Shown here: positions 1-7,366 of the stretch, piece after piece | How the letters are laid out: each line of letters opens with the position of its first letter | Position numbering within the stretch: the first letter of the stretch is position 1 | Source: Pseudomonadota bacterium | GTDB lineage: Bacteria; Pseudomonadota; Alphaproteobacteria; Rhizobiales; Pleomorphomonadaceae | Assembly: GCA_018262505.1 (NCBI GenBank) | Contig: JAGSYV010000020.1 | Span: forward strand, 1-43,820 | Direction of reading: 5' to 3' | DNA: 43,820 nt | Made by a program: the position numbers and the translations under genes | Notes under the pieces: generated by a model | Databases searched by the model: none | The model's input: only the letters and a program-made list of their open reading frames with translations | What the model was told of the DNA's origin: nothing

Positions 1-1
1 C

Positions 2-544
2 CGCTTCATCGGCAATCTGCTCGACATGACACGGCTGGAATCGGGGGCTACGCAACCGAACACCTCGCTGCATTTCCCCGGAGACATCATAGGCAGCGCG
101 CTCCGGCGCGCCGGCCGGCTACTTGCCCGCCACAAGCTCGATGTGGCATTGCCCGCCGACCTGCCGATGCTCAGAGTCGACGCCGTGCTCTTCGAACAGG
201 TTATCTTCAATCTGCTCGACAATGCCGCCAAATACGCGCCGCCTGCCTCGACCATCGCCATCCAGGGCTGGCGAGACGGCGAGCACGTGGTGCTGCGCCT
301 TCTCGACGAGGGCCCAGGCATCCCTCCAGAGGATCTTGAGCGCGTTTTTGACAGCTTTTATCGCGTGCGGAAAGCCGACCACGTCCCGGCGGGCACCGGC
401 CTCGGCCTCGCCATCTGCCGCGGCTTCATCGAGGCGATGGCCGGCACTATCACGGCGGCGAACCGCGCCGACCGCTCGGGAGCAGTGTTCACCATCCGCC
501 TTCCCATTCCCCCGCAAACCGACAGTCTGGAAGAGCCATCATGA
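2..544 (+). CDS. kdpD: Sensor histidine kinase KdpD, C-terminal part
   Basis: This is the 3' end of a gene that starts before the window. The visible ~180 residues are the tail of the dimerisation domain (NLLDMTRLESG) and the ATP-binding HATPase domain. The N box (NLLDNAAKYAP), G1 box (DEGPGIP), F region (FDSFYRV) and G2 box (GTGLGLAI) are all present. KdpD is the inner-membrane kinase that senses potassium limitation and turgor and phosphorylates KdpE. The identity rests on the LLDMTRLESG motif typical of KdpD and on the directly following kdpE, whose ATG overlaps this stop codon (ATGA). The N-terminal KdpD and USP domains and the kdpFABC pump genes are outside the window. Confidence 0.9.
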   Translation, partial: RFIGNLLDMTRLESGATQPNTSLHFPGDIIGSALRRAGRLLARHKLDVALPADLPMLRVDAVLFEQVIFNLLDNAAKYAPPASTIAIQGWRDGEHVVLRLLDEGPGIPPEDLERVFDSFYRVRKADHVPAGTGLGLAICRGFIEAMAGTITAANRADRSGAVFTIRLPIPPQTDSLEEPS

Positions 545-1233
545 CAGCGCCAGCGGTCAATATACTGGTCGTGGACGACGAGGCGCCAATCCGTCGGCTT
601 CTACGGGTTGGGCTTACAACAGAAGGCTATACTGTCACCGAGGCTGCCGACGCCGACGAGGCCAACGCCGAACTCGCGCGCGAAAAACCAGATTTGATTA
701 TCCTGGACCTCGGCCTGCCCGACGTCCAAGGCCACGATCTCCTCGCGAGCTGGCGGGCCTCCGGGCTGGAGCTGCCGATCCTCATTCTGTCGAGCCGCAC
801 CGATGAAGCCGGTATCGTCAAGGCGCTCGAACTCGGGGCGGACGACTACGTGGCCAAGCCATTCGGCGTCGCCGAACTGGCGGCGCGCGTGCGCGTCGCC
901 CTGCGTCACCGTCTGCAGCAACAGGGCGAACGGCCGATCTTCCAGGTCGGGGACCTCTCCGTCGATCTCGTAAAGCGCATCGTCAGGGTAGCCGGCCGAG
1001 ATGTGAATCTGTCGCCCAAGGAATACGACATCCTCCGCCTTCTCGTGCAGCACGCCGGCAAGGTGCTGACGCACCAGCACATTCTCCGGGAGGTATGGAG
1101 CGGATCAACCGACGTGCAGTATTTGCGCGTCTACGTCCGGCAACTCCGGCAGAAGATCGAACAGAGCCCCGACCAACCCCAATACATCCTCACCGAAACG
1201 GGCGTTGGGTACCGGCTTCGCGCCGCGGAATGA
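541..1233 (+). CDS. kdpE: Response regulator KdpE
   Basis: This 230-residue OmpR-family regulator has a receiver domain (about 6-120) with acidic residues VDDE near 11-14, phospho-acceptor D56 in ILDLGLPD and the K in AKPFG. A winged-helix DNA-binding domain follows (about 135-228; LSPKEYDILRLLVQHAGKVLTH and YLRVYVRQLRQKIE). Phosphorylated KdpE activates the high-affinity potassium ATPase operon. The start codon overlaps the kdpD stop by four bases, so the pair is translationally coupled. Length and motifs are normal for the family. Confidence 0.93.
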   Translation: MTAPAVNILVVDDEAPIRRLLRVGLTTEGYTVTEAADADEANAELAREKPDLIILDLGLPDVQGHDLLASWRASGLELPILILSSRTDEAGIVKALELGADDYVAKPFGVAELAARVRVALRHRLQQQGERPIFQVGDLSVDLVKRIVRVAGRDVNLSPKEYDILRLLVQHAGKVLTHQHILREVWSGSTDVQYLRVYVRQLRQKIEQSPDQPQYILTETGVGYRLRAAE

Positions 1234-1285
1234 ACCCCAACCCCTTCCGCACTGCCGACACCCACCATCTTGAAACGAGAAGGCC

Positions 1286-1738
1286 ATGCAACTCGCCGAT
1301 ATGATCGAGCCGCAGGACGTGCTCATCAACCACACGGTTGCCTCAAAGGCAGACCTCCTCCGCGACCTTGCAGGTCTTGCCTCCGAGCGGACCGGCATTG
1401 ATGCGAACGCCATTCTCGGGCCGCTGATCAACCGCGAGGGCCTCGGCTCGACCGGTGTCGGGAACGGTATCGCCATTCCCCACGCCAACGTCCCGGACCT
1501 CACGGCCCCTCTCACGCTGTTGGTCCGGCTAAAGCGGCCCATCGACTTCGAGGCGATCGATGACAGACCCGTCGACATTGTCTTTCTTGTACTATCGCCG
1601 GCACACAAAGGCTCGACGCACCTCAACCTTCTCGCCTGCATTGCCCGCAGTGCGCGGTCGGAGACGTGGTCGCGAGCGGTCAGGCAGGCGCCCTCGCCTG
1701 CCGCCCTTCACCTGCTGCTCGCCAGCGCGCCCAGTTGA
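1286..1738 (+). CDS. PTS IIA-Ntr-like protein (PtsN family)
   Basis: This 150-residue PTS EIIA type-2 domain protein has the phospho-histidine motif GIAIPHANV (H66). EIIA-Ntr proteins receive phosphate from NPr in the nitrogen PTS and act as regulators rather than sugar transporters. It begins 52 bases after kdpE behind a GAGAAGG ribosome site and reads in the same direction, so co-transcription with kdpDE is likely. In E. coli and Rhizobium leguminosarum, EIIA-Ntr is known to bind KdpD and influence kdp expression, so the location suggests a dedicated modulator of this KdpDE pair. The main ptsN next to rpoN would be elsewhere, so I leave the symbol blank. Confidence 0.87.
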   Translation: MQLADMIEPQDVLINHTVASKADLLRDLAGLASERTGIDANAILGPLINREGLGSTGVGNGIAIPHANVPDLTAPLTLLVRLKRPIDFEAIDDRPVDIVFLVLSPAHKGSTHLNLLACIARSARSETWSRAVRQAPSPAALHLLLASAPS

Positions 1739-1763
1739 ACGTTCGACACGTCACGCCGATCGA

Positions 1764-2594
1764 TCAGCGCAACAGTCCCTGACCGCCGTCGATCCAGATC
1801 GGCGTGCCGGTAATATGAGACGACGCATCGCTCACCAGAAAGGTGATGAGATGGGCAACGTCTTCCGCCCGGCCCGGCCGCCCGCCGGTCAGGGGAACCT
1901 GCCCTTCCGGCCGCGCCACCGGAATGACCGTCTCCTCCTCGGCACGCACCGTCGTGCTATCATCGATATTGGTCTCGATCGCCCCCGGACAGACGGCGTT
2001 GACGCGGAAGCGATGCCGCCCGAGCTTCAGCGCCAGTTGTTGCACCATGGCAAGCGGGGCCGCCTTGGTGGCCGAATAGGCGATGGCGCCGGGAGAGGTG
2101 AAGGTTCGCGTCCCATTGATGGAGGAGACGACAACGATGGAGCCACCGTCCCCGTTCTTGAGGTGGGGCACGGTGAACCGCAAGGTCAGACAGGTGCCGC
2201 GCAGGTTGACGGCGATCGTCTGATCCCATTCCTCGGCCTTGATGTCCTCGATCAGCGCCCAGGTGCCATTGATTCTGGCGTTGGCCACCACGGCGTCCAG
2301 TCGTCCGAAGCGATCCGTGAGCTCCGAGACCGCCGCGCTCATTTCATCCTCTTTGGAAATATCGGCGTCGAGCCTCTCCACGTTGGAAGCGGAATCGCAA
2401 AGCGATTCACCACCTCCTCCTGCTCCGAGGGCGTACGGCCAAGAAGCCCCACAGCAAAACCACCACGGGCCAGTTCTATGGCGGACGCCCGCCCTATGCC
2501 GGATCCCGCCCCTGTAACCAAAGCAACTTTTTTCGGCTGGGGACGCAGCGTCGATCGCTACGCGCGGCTCTATCGGCAACTCGCGCGCAACCAC
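1764..2594 (-). pseudogene. SDR oxidoreductase, frameshifted near its N-terminus
   Basis: The C-terminal two thirds read cleanly as a short-chain dehydrogenase: DRFGRLDAVVANA, the S...Y-x3-K active site (SSINGT..., YSATK) and the C-terminal WIDGGQGLL. The cofactor-binding N-terminus (VTGAGSGIGRASAIELARGG) lies in a different frame, from about 2545 down to about 2400. The two frames meet around 2390-2410, near VVNRF in one frame and ASNVERLDADIS in the other. The N-terminal frame also has no good start before an in-frame TAG at 2558-2560, so a second lesion is possible. It is convergent with the PtsN-like gene. Either the gene is decaying or there is a sequencing indel. Function would be NAD(P)-dependent oxidation or reduction of an unknown substrate. 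Confidence 0.7.
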
Positions 2595-2640
2595 GCGGGA
2601 TCTGTACTTCAGGCCGGCTGACCTGGTCGCTCGAGATGGC

Positions 2641-2757
2641 TTACGAAGGCATCAGCCAAAATCTCAAGCCGGCAGCGACGACGGAAACAACCGCCACCCC
2701 CGCCAGCCAATAGCCGACGAACCAGAGAAGGCGCATCGATACCGGCGGAACCATCAT
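2641..2757 (-). CDS. DUF2474-like small subunit of bd-type oxidase
   Basis: This 38-residue peptide has one membrane helix (LLWFVGYWLAGVAVVSVVAA). Its ATG overlaps the stop of the oxidase subunit II gene (TGATG), so it is translationally coupled. Single-helix proteins with an RLLWFV-x-W signature directly after cioB are the DUF2474 family. They occupy the position of CydX in canonical bd oxidases and are presumed to stabilise the complex. A second in-frame ATG follows immediately at 2754. The gene is easily missed because of its size, but position, composition and coupling all support it. Confidence 0.72.
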   Translation of the reverse strand: MMVPPVSMRLLWFVGYWLAGVAVVSVVAAGLRFWLMPS

Positions 2758-3761
2758 CAATGATAGCCCTCCCCTGGCCGCACCTTGCCGCGAAAGACCC
2801 AGTAGGCATAGGCGGTGTAGGCCAGGATGATGGGGATCAGCACCAACGCCCCGACCAGCAGGAAGGCAAGACTGGCCTGCGACGCGGCGGCGTCGGCAAT
2901 GGTGAGCGACGGGGGGACGATATAGGGATAGAAGCTGATTCCGATCCCTGCGAACCCCAGAACGAACAGCCCCAGCGCCGCGAGAAACGGCTCGGCATCT
3001 TTCTGGCGGTTGAGGCCGGAAATGATCACGGCCACCAAGGCCAACACGAGCAACGGTACGAGAACACTGAAAATCACCGCTGGAAAGCTTAGCCAACGGC
3101 CGAGATAATGCGGCCCGATCAGCGGGGTCCACAGGCTGAAGACGCCCATTCCGAGAAGGGTGAGATAAGTTGCCGGGCGAGCGATATGCCGCGCCTTGGC
3201 AGCAAGATCGCCGGTGGTCTTCAGAACCAGCCAGGTTGCCCCGAGCAGCGCGTAGCCGATGACCAGGGAAATACCGGTCGCCACCGAAAAAGGCGTCAGC
3301 CAGTCCCACCAACCGCCAGCGTAGGCGCGATCTGCCACCCGAATGCCTTCGATCAGCGCACCAAGCGCAATGCCCTGGCAGAAGGCCGCCACCATTGATC
3401 CGATGGAGAACCCCCAGTCCCAGACGGAGAGCCAGCGCTTGGTCCGCCACCTGAATTCGAAGGCGACACCTCGGAAGATCAATCCCAGAAGCATGGCCGT
3501 CAGCGGCATATAAAGGGCCGGCAAAACGACGGAATAGGCGAGAGGAAACACAGCCATCAGACCGCCGCCGCCAAGCACCAGCCAGGTCTCATTGCCGTCC
3601 CACACGGGAGCGACGGTATTCATCACCGTGTCGCGGTCCCCTTTCGCGCGGAAGAGCGGAAAGAGAATACCGATGCCAAGATCGAAACCGTCCATCACCA
3701 CATAGGCCAAGACGACAAAGGCGATCAGGAAGGCCCAAACGAAAGCCAGATCAATGCCCAT
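2757..3761 (-). CDS. cioB: Cytochrome bd-type quinol oxidase subunit II (CioB/CydB)
   Basis: This is a 334-residue integral membrane protein with about eight to nine helices. It opens with MGIDLAFVWAFLIAFVVLAYVVMDGFDLGIG, in which the conserved MDGFDLGIG motif is typical of CydB. The sequence WDGNETWLVLGGGGLMAVFP is also family-diagnostic. The start is chosen at 3761 because a GGAGG ribosome site sits five bases upstream. The longer frame upstream lies inside subunit I, which it overlaps by 11 bases. Subunit II pairs with subunit I to oxidise quinol and reduce oxygen to water without pumping protons. The cio-type symbol follows from the partner subunit and the DUF2474 neighbour. Confidence 0.92.
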   Translation of the reverse strand: MGIDLAFVWAFLIAFVVLAYVVMDGFDLGIGILFPLFRAKGDRDTVMNTVAPVWDGNETWLVLGGGGLMAVFPLAYSVVLPALYMPLTAMLLGLIFRGVAFEFRWRTKRWLSVWDWGFSIGSMVAAFCQGIALGALIEGIRVADRAYAGGWWDWLTPFSVATGISLVIGYALLGATWLVLKTTGDLAAKARHIARPATYLTLLGMGVFSLWTPLIGPHYLGRWLSFPAVIFSVLVPLLVLALVAVIISGLNRQKDAEPFLAALGLFVLGFAGIGISFYPYIVPPSLTIADAAASQASLAFLLVGALVLIPIILAYTAYAYWVFRGKVRPGEGYH

Positions 3762-5169
3762 GGGTGCCTCCCTGCGGTGTGCCCTGAGCCGGGCCTGGGG
3801 TAATGCCGGCCGTCCGAACGGGGCCACTGTCCAGCACGGTCTCCTCGGATTCGGGGGGCAGATACTTCATCAGGCGGAGAATGTAGAAAATCCCAGCCCC
3901 GAAAACGAAGAAGTAGACCATCACAAAGGCAGTGAGCGAAGTGGCAACGGCGGGCGCTGCGACCGGCGACACTGAATCGGCAGTCAGCAGATGGCCGTAA
4001 ACCGTATAGGGCTGACGGCCGACCTCGGTGGTAATCCAACCGGCGAGCACGGCCAGAAAGCCCACCGGCCCCATGCCAACGGCAGCCCGCAGAAGCCAGC
4101 GATCGGACGTCAGCCGCCCTCGCCACCAGGCAACGGCTGACCACAGACCGAGCAGCAGCATCGCCATTCCAAGACCTACCATCACGCGGAACGACCAGAA
4201 GACGACCACGACGGGAGGCTCAAGCTCGTCGGGAATGGTGTCGAGACCGGCAAGCGGCTCGTTCCAGCCATGCTTGAGGATGAGGCTGGAGAGGCCTGGA
4301 ATGGATATGGCGTAGTCGACGCGCTTATTTTTCTGATCCGGCAAGCCGAACAGGATCAGCGGCGCCCCATTGGGGTGACTGTCAAAGTGGGCCTCCATCG
4401 CCATGATCTTGGCCGGCTGGTGCTTGAGCGTATTGAGGCCGTGCTGGTCGCCCGCGAGGATTTGCAGCGGTGCCACTACGGCCACCATGCCCATCGCCAT
4501 GCAGAACATCGTGGCGCTGCGCCGCGGCGCGCTTCCCTTCAAGAGATGCCAGGCGCCGCAGGCGCCGACCACCAGAGCTGTCGTCAGATAGGCCGCGAGC
4601 ACCATGTGGACGAGGCGATAGGGAAAAGAGGGCGTGAAAATAATGGCCCACCAGTCGAGCGGAACAAACTGTCCCGCCGCGTTGGTGCCAAAACCTTGCG
4701 GCGTCTGCATCCACGAATTTGCGGCGATGATCCAGGTCGCCGATAGCAACGTGCCGACCGCGACCATCCCGGTGGCGAAAAGATGCAAGCCACGGCCGAC
4801 GCGCTTGAGACCAAACAGCATGACGCCAAGGAAGCCCGCCTCAAGGAAAAAAGCGGTGAGAACTTCGTAGCCCATCACCGGTCCGATGACCGGGCCAGCC
4901 TTATCGGCAAAGCGGCTCCAGTTGGTTCCGAATTGGTAGGACATGACGATGCCCGACACGACGCCCATACCAAAAGCCACCGCGAAGATCGTCTTCCAGA
5001 AATTGAAAAGCTCTTCGTAGACTTGTCGTTTGGTGATCAGCCAGAGCGCATTGAGCACGAACAGATAGCTCGCCAGTCCGATGGTGAAGGCAGGCAGAAC
5101 GATATGAAAGGCGATTGTGAAGGCAAACTGCAGCCGCGCTAACAGCAGGGCATCCAGGTGTTCAAGCAT
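3751..5169 (-). CDS. cioA: Cytochrome bd-type quinol oxidase subunit I (CioA/CydA)
   Basis: This 472-residue membrane protein carries candidate haem ligands H in TIAFHIVLPAF (b595), H in PYRLVHMVLAAY and M in MVGLGMAML (b558). The conserved block GWITTEVGRQPY near residue 375 matches CydA. Total length and a short Q-loop put it with the cyanide-insensitive (CIO) branch rather than the long E. coli-type CydA. CIO enzymes support respiration at low oxygen or under cyanide, sulfide or NO stress. The order on the minus strand is cioA, cioB, DUF2474, all overlapping. The 130 bases upstream contain no clear FNR/ANR box that I can recognise. Confidence 0.93.
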   Translation of the reverse strand: MLEHLDALLLARLQFAFTIAFHIVLPAFTIGLASYLFVLNALWLITKRQVYEELFNFWKTIFAVAFGMGVVSGIVMSYQFGTNWSRFADKAGPVIGPVMGYEVLTAFFLEAGFLGVMLFGLKRVGRGLHLFATGMVAVGTLLSATWIIAANSWMQTPQGFGTNAAGQFVPLDWWAIIFTPSFPYRLVHMVLAAYLTTALVVGACGAWHLLKGSAPRRSATMFCMAMGMVAVVAPLQILAGDQHGLNTLKHQPAKIMAMEAHFDSHPNGAPLILFGLPDQKNKRVDYAISIPGLSSLILKHGWNEPLAGLDTIPDELEPPVVVVFWSFRVMVGLGMAMLLLGLWSAVAWWRGRLTSDRWLLRAAVGMGPVGFLAVLAGWITTEVGRQPYTVYGHLLTADSVSPVAAPAVATSLTAFVMVYFFVFGAGIFYILRLMKYLPPESEETVLDSGPVRTAGITPGPAQGTPQGGTHGH

Positions 5170-5298
5170 CGAGCGCGTTCCCTTCCCTGCCGTTTGGTCC
5201 AGCCTGCCGGTGGCCGGCCAGAAGAATTCGACCGATAAAATAACCAGTCGGCAGCGGCTTGGGTGGATCTCCCCATCCCGCTTCAGCGCCGCATGTTC

Positions 5299-5508
5299 TC
5301 ACGCGCAACGTTCGTTGTCCGATAAAGTTACTGAGAGCAGCCGAAACGCTCTGACCTGAGAAGATGTCTCCTGCTGCTGGACCGCATGGGGCGGAAATTG
5401 CTTCTGACCCTCGCTGCGGTCGAGATTTCCACCCAGGCGGATCGCCCCAATGATAACCACCACAACAAGCAGCAGCCCCAGACCAAGCAATAGCGGGTTG
5501 ACGCGCAT
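5299..5508 (-). CDS. Small single-helix membrane protein, unknown
   Basis: This is a 69-residue reading frame. MRVNPLLLGLGLLLVVVVIIGAI would form one N-terminal membrane helix, and the polar tail (LGGNLDRSEGQKQFPPH...) would be exposed. The ATG at 5508 has a GAGGA site at a normal distance. It lies upstream of cioA on the same strand, 129 bases away, so it may share regulation with the oxidase, but nothing proves this. I do not recognise a family. It could also be a chance frame, although the sharp hydrophobic/polar division argues for a real gene. Confidence 0.45.
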   Translation of the reverse strand: MRVNPLLLGLGLLLVVVVIIGAIRLGGNLDRSEGQKQFPPHAVQQQETSSQVRAFRLLSVTLSDNERCA

Positions 5509-5674
5509 CGTCCGATCCTCGCGGTGCGTGTTACCCAACAGCTCGAAGTCGCCACAGCGGACTAGGTTCTGGAGAACTGGCATTAGCCGGAACATCAATC
5601 GCCCTCGACGGGAACCGTGAGGCCGTTCGCAGGTTGAACCACTGAAAGTTGTCCCGCCCAACGGAGAGAAAGCC

Positions 5675-5881
5675 ATGCCCGCCCGTCTGCAAGACCTTGA
5701 AGACGAGTATCGCGACTATCTCATCGAAAGTGGCGATGCGCCGCCGGACATTCTTCGGCTCACCGCTCGAGATTTCGTTAGCCGCAATGAGGACCTCGCC
5801 GGCCCCGAGGGGTGTCTTGGCGGTGAACGTTGCGACCCCCATATTACCGAAATGGCCGCGCTGATCGGCTATCAGACCTGA
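5675..5881 (+). CDS. Small acidic protein, unknown
   Basis: This is a 68-residue acidic protein (MPARLQDLEDEYRDYLIESG...). It has a GGAGAGA ribosome site eight bases before the ATG. The stop codon overlaps the first base of a compact hairpin with a T-run, as expected for a genuine monocistronic gene. The N-terminal half is predicted helical. It has two cysteines (CLGGERC) in the C-terminal third, which could bind metal or form a disulfide. I recognise no family. It is divergent from the small membrane protein, with about 166 bases between them. Confidence 0.5.
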   Translation: MPARLQDLEDEYRDYLIESGDAPPDILRLTARDFVSRNEDLAGPEGCLGGERCDPHITEMAALIGYQT

Positions 5882-5899
5882 CGCCTGCCGAGGCGTTTT
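5881..5899 (+). terminator. Intrinsic terminator after the 68-residue gene
   Basis: A perfect 6-bp stem ACGCCT/AGGCGT closes a four-base loop GCCG and is followed by TTTT. It starts at the last base of the preceding stop codon. This is a classical rho-independent terminator. Confidence 0.65.
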
Positions 5900-6007
5900 G
5901 ACCTCCGCCTTCGGGCGTTCGTCTCGGCCACCTTTCCCCCGCGCAAAGCTACGGTTCAGCCGAGCGCGCGGGGTTTCTTTTTTTCATCATATATTGGCCA
6001 GCCGACC

Positions 6008-7165
6008 TTAGCCGCTTGGCGATCGCTCAAAGTCGAAGATGCCTTGCGTCGCCAGCGCCGCAGCGCCGCGAGCCCAGGAGCCAGGGACCCAATCCGGTAG
6101 CAGCTCCGGCTTGGAAAAGAACACTCGCTCTTCCATGGCGCGCCGAATTGGTCCGATAAGGGTCTCGCCGAATTGGACCGCCTCGCCCCCAACGACGATG
6201 ACTTCCGGATCGAACAGATTGACCAAGTCGGCGAGATGGTGGCCGATCCGCGTGCCGGCTTCTTCAAGAATGGAGATCGCATCCGGAACGCCGGCTTCAA
6301 CCGCCGAGACGAAATCCGCTCGCGAGACCGACATCGTACCGCGCCCCGCCCGCCATACCTCCAACATATATGGTTCAGCCGCATGGGCCATCAGACAACC
6401 GTGACGCCCGCACTCACAGAGTCTACCGCCAGGGACCGAGGTAATATGGCCAAACCTGCCGGCTACATTCCGAGCGCCACGATAGATCTCACCATTGATG
6501 ATCAGTGCGGTACCAATTCCGGTTCCCACGGCGAGCGCGACAAAGTTCCGGCGATCGCGGCCGGCGCCAAAGAGCTTTTGGGCAACGGCAAACGCGCTGA
6601 TGTCATCGTCGATCCAGGTGGGCACATGCACATGTTCTCCGAGCAGCTCGCCAAAGGGCAAATCATGCCAGCCGAAGCGTGGGCTTCGACGACAGATGCC
6701 ACTGCTGACGTCGACTTCACCGGGAATAGAAACCCCGATCCCCATGACTTCGGACTGTAGACGGCCGCTCTCGGCGAGCATCTGGGGCATGGCCTCCGAG
6801 ATCGCTTTGATCATGCCGGCCGGACTGGTGTCGGATATCGGCGCGTGCCAGATCACCAGAGGATTGGTCGCAAGATCGGTCAGCACGCAGTCGATGCCGT
6901 CGGCGTTGAGCTTGAAGCCAAACGCGAGGTGGGCCTCGTAATTGATGTCGATCGGCACCGGTCGCCGGCCTGTAGCGCCGCTCAGCGCCTCCCGCTCGAC
7001 GATCAGGGTCTCTTCCACCAGTTCGGCAACAACGAAGGTGACGGCTGCTGGGCTGAGACCGGTGATGTTGGCGATCTCGGCCCGCGAGACGGGGCCGTGA
7101 CGGCGCAAGAGATTGAGAATGAGCCGGCGGTTCAGTGCCCGCGACGTACTGGAGTTGCCCCGCAC
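6008..7165 (-). CDS. ROK-family transcriptional repressor
   Basis: This 385-residue protein has an N-terminal winged helix-turn-helix (about 12-62; GPVSRAEIANITGLSPAAVTFVVAELV) followed by a ROK sugar-binding domain. The glycine-rich AVGTGIGTALIING and the zinc motif GH...CECGRHGC are present. The usual E after the zinc motif is M (GCLMAHA). The start is GTG at 7165 with a GAGGA site. ROK repressors of this NagC/XylR type bind free sugars and release DNA. It is divergent from the sugar importer operon, so it most likely controls that operon and itself. It probably does not act as a kinase. Confidence 0.9.
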   Translation of the reverse strand: MRGNSSTSRALNRRLILNLLRRHGPVSRAEIANITGLSPAAVTFVVAELVEETLIVEREALSGATGRRPVPIDINYEAHLAFGFKLNADGIDCVLTDLATNPLVIWHAPISDTSPAGMIKAISEAMPQMLAESGRLQSEVMGIGVSIPGEVDVSSGICRRSPRFGWHDLPFGELLGEHVHVPTWIDDDISAFAVAQKLFGAGRDRRNFVALAVGTGIGTALIINGEIYRGARNVAGRFGHITSVPGGRLCECGRHGCLMAHAAEPYMLEVWRAGRGTMSVSRADFVSAVEAGVPDAISILEEAGTRIGHHLADLVNLFDPEVIVVGGEAVQFGETLIGPIRRAMEERVFFSKPELLPDWVPGSWARGAAALATQGIFDFERSPSG

Positions 7166-7179
7166 GATTTCCTCGTTTG

Positions 7180-7196
7180 TTTATTTCTTAAATTAA
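7180..7196. promoter_or_regulatory. Candidate ROK operator
   Basis: TTTATTTCTTAAATTAA is an AT-rich imperfect palindrome in which six of eight base pairs match around a central T. It lies 15 bases from the ROK start codon and just upstream of the putative importer promoter. AT-rich palindromes with a TTT/AAA core are typical of NagC/XylR-type ROK operators. The assignment is inferred from position and shape. Confidence 0.4.
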
Positions 7197-7199
7197 CTC

Positions 7200-7228
7200 T
7201 TGGCGCTTCGCCGAAACTAGGCTATCAA
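7200..7228 (+). promoter_or_regulatory. Candidate promoter of the sugar importer operon
   Basis: A -35-like TTGGCG and a -10-like TATCAA are separated by exactly 17 bases. The predicted transcript would start near 7235 and carry a leader of about 130 bases before the binding-protein gene. The match to consensus is moderate. Confidence 0.35.
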
Positions 7229-7314
7229 ATTTCATAAGGCAATCGGGAGAGGTTGTCCGCGCGGCGTTTTTCCGCGCCAGGAGGCCAAACAACAGACTTG
7301 CGTTTCTTGAGCTT

Positions 7315-7332
7315 CGAACGGTTGTCCGTTCG
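7315..7332 (+). other. Leader hairpin upstream of the importer operon
   Basis: CGAACGG-TTGT-CCGTTCG is a perfect 7-bp stem with a four-base loop in the 5' leader. It lies 20 bases before the GGAGGAG ribosome site of the binding-protein gene. It could stabilise the mRNA or modulate translation. No known riboswitch class is recognised. Confidence 0.4.
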
Positions 7333-7366
7333 GGAACGCCCCGTCATGTCTCGGGAGGAGATTGGG

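Noticed and set aside
1560..2621. 353-codon open frame on the plus strand
   Set aside because: It covers the end of the PtsN-like gene and the antisense of the broken SDR. The SDR motifs on the minus strand are real and this frame has none.
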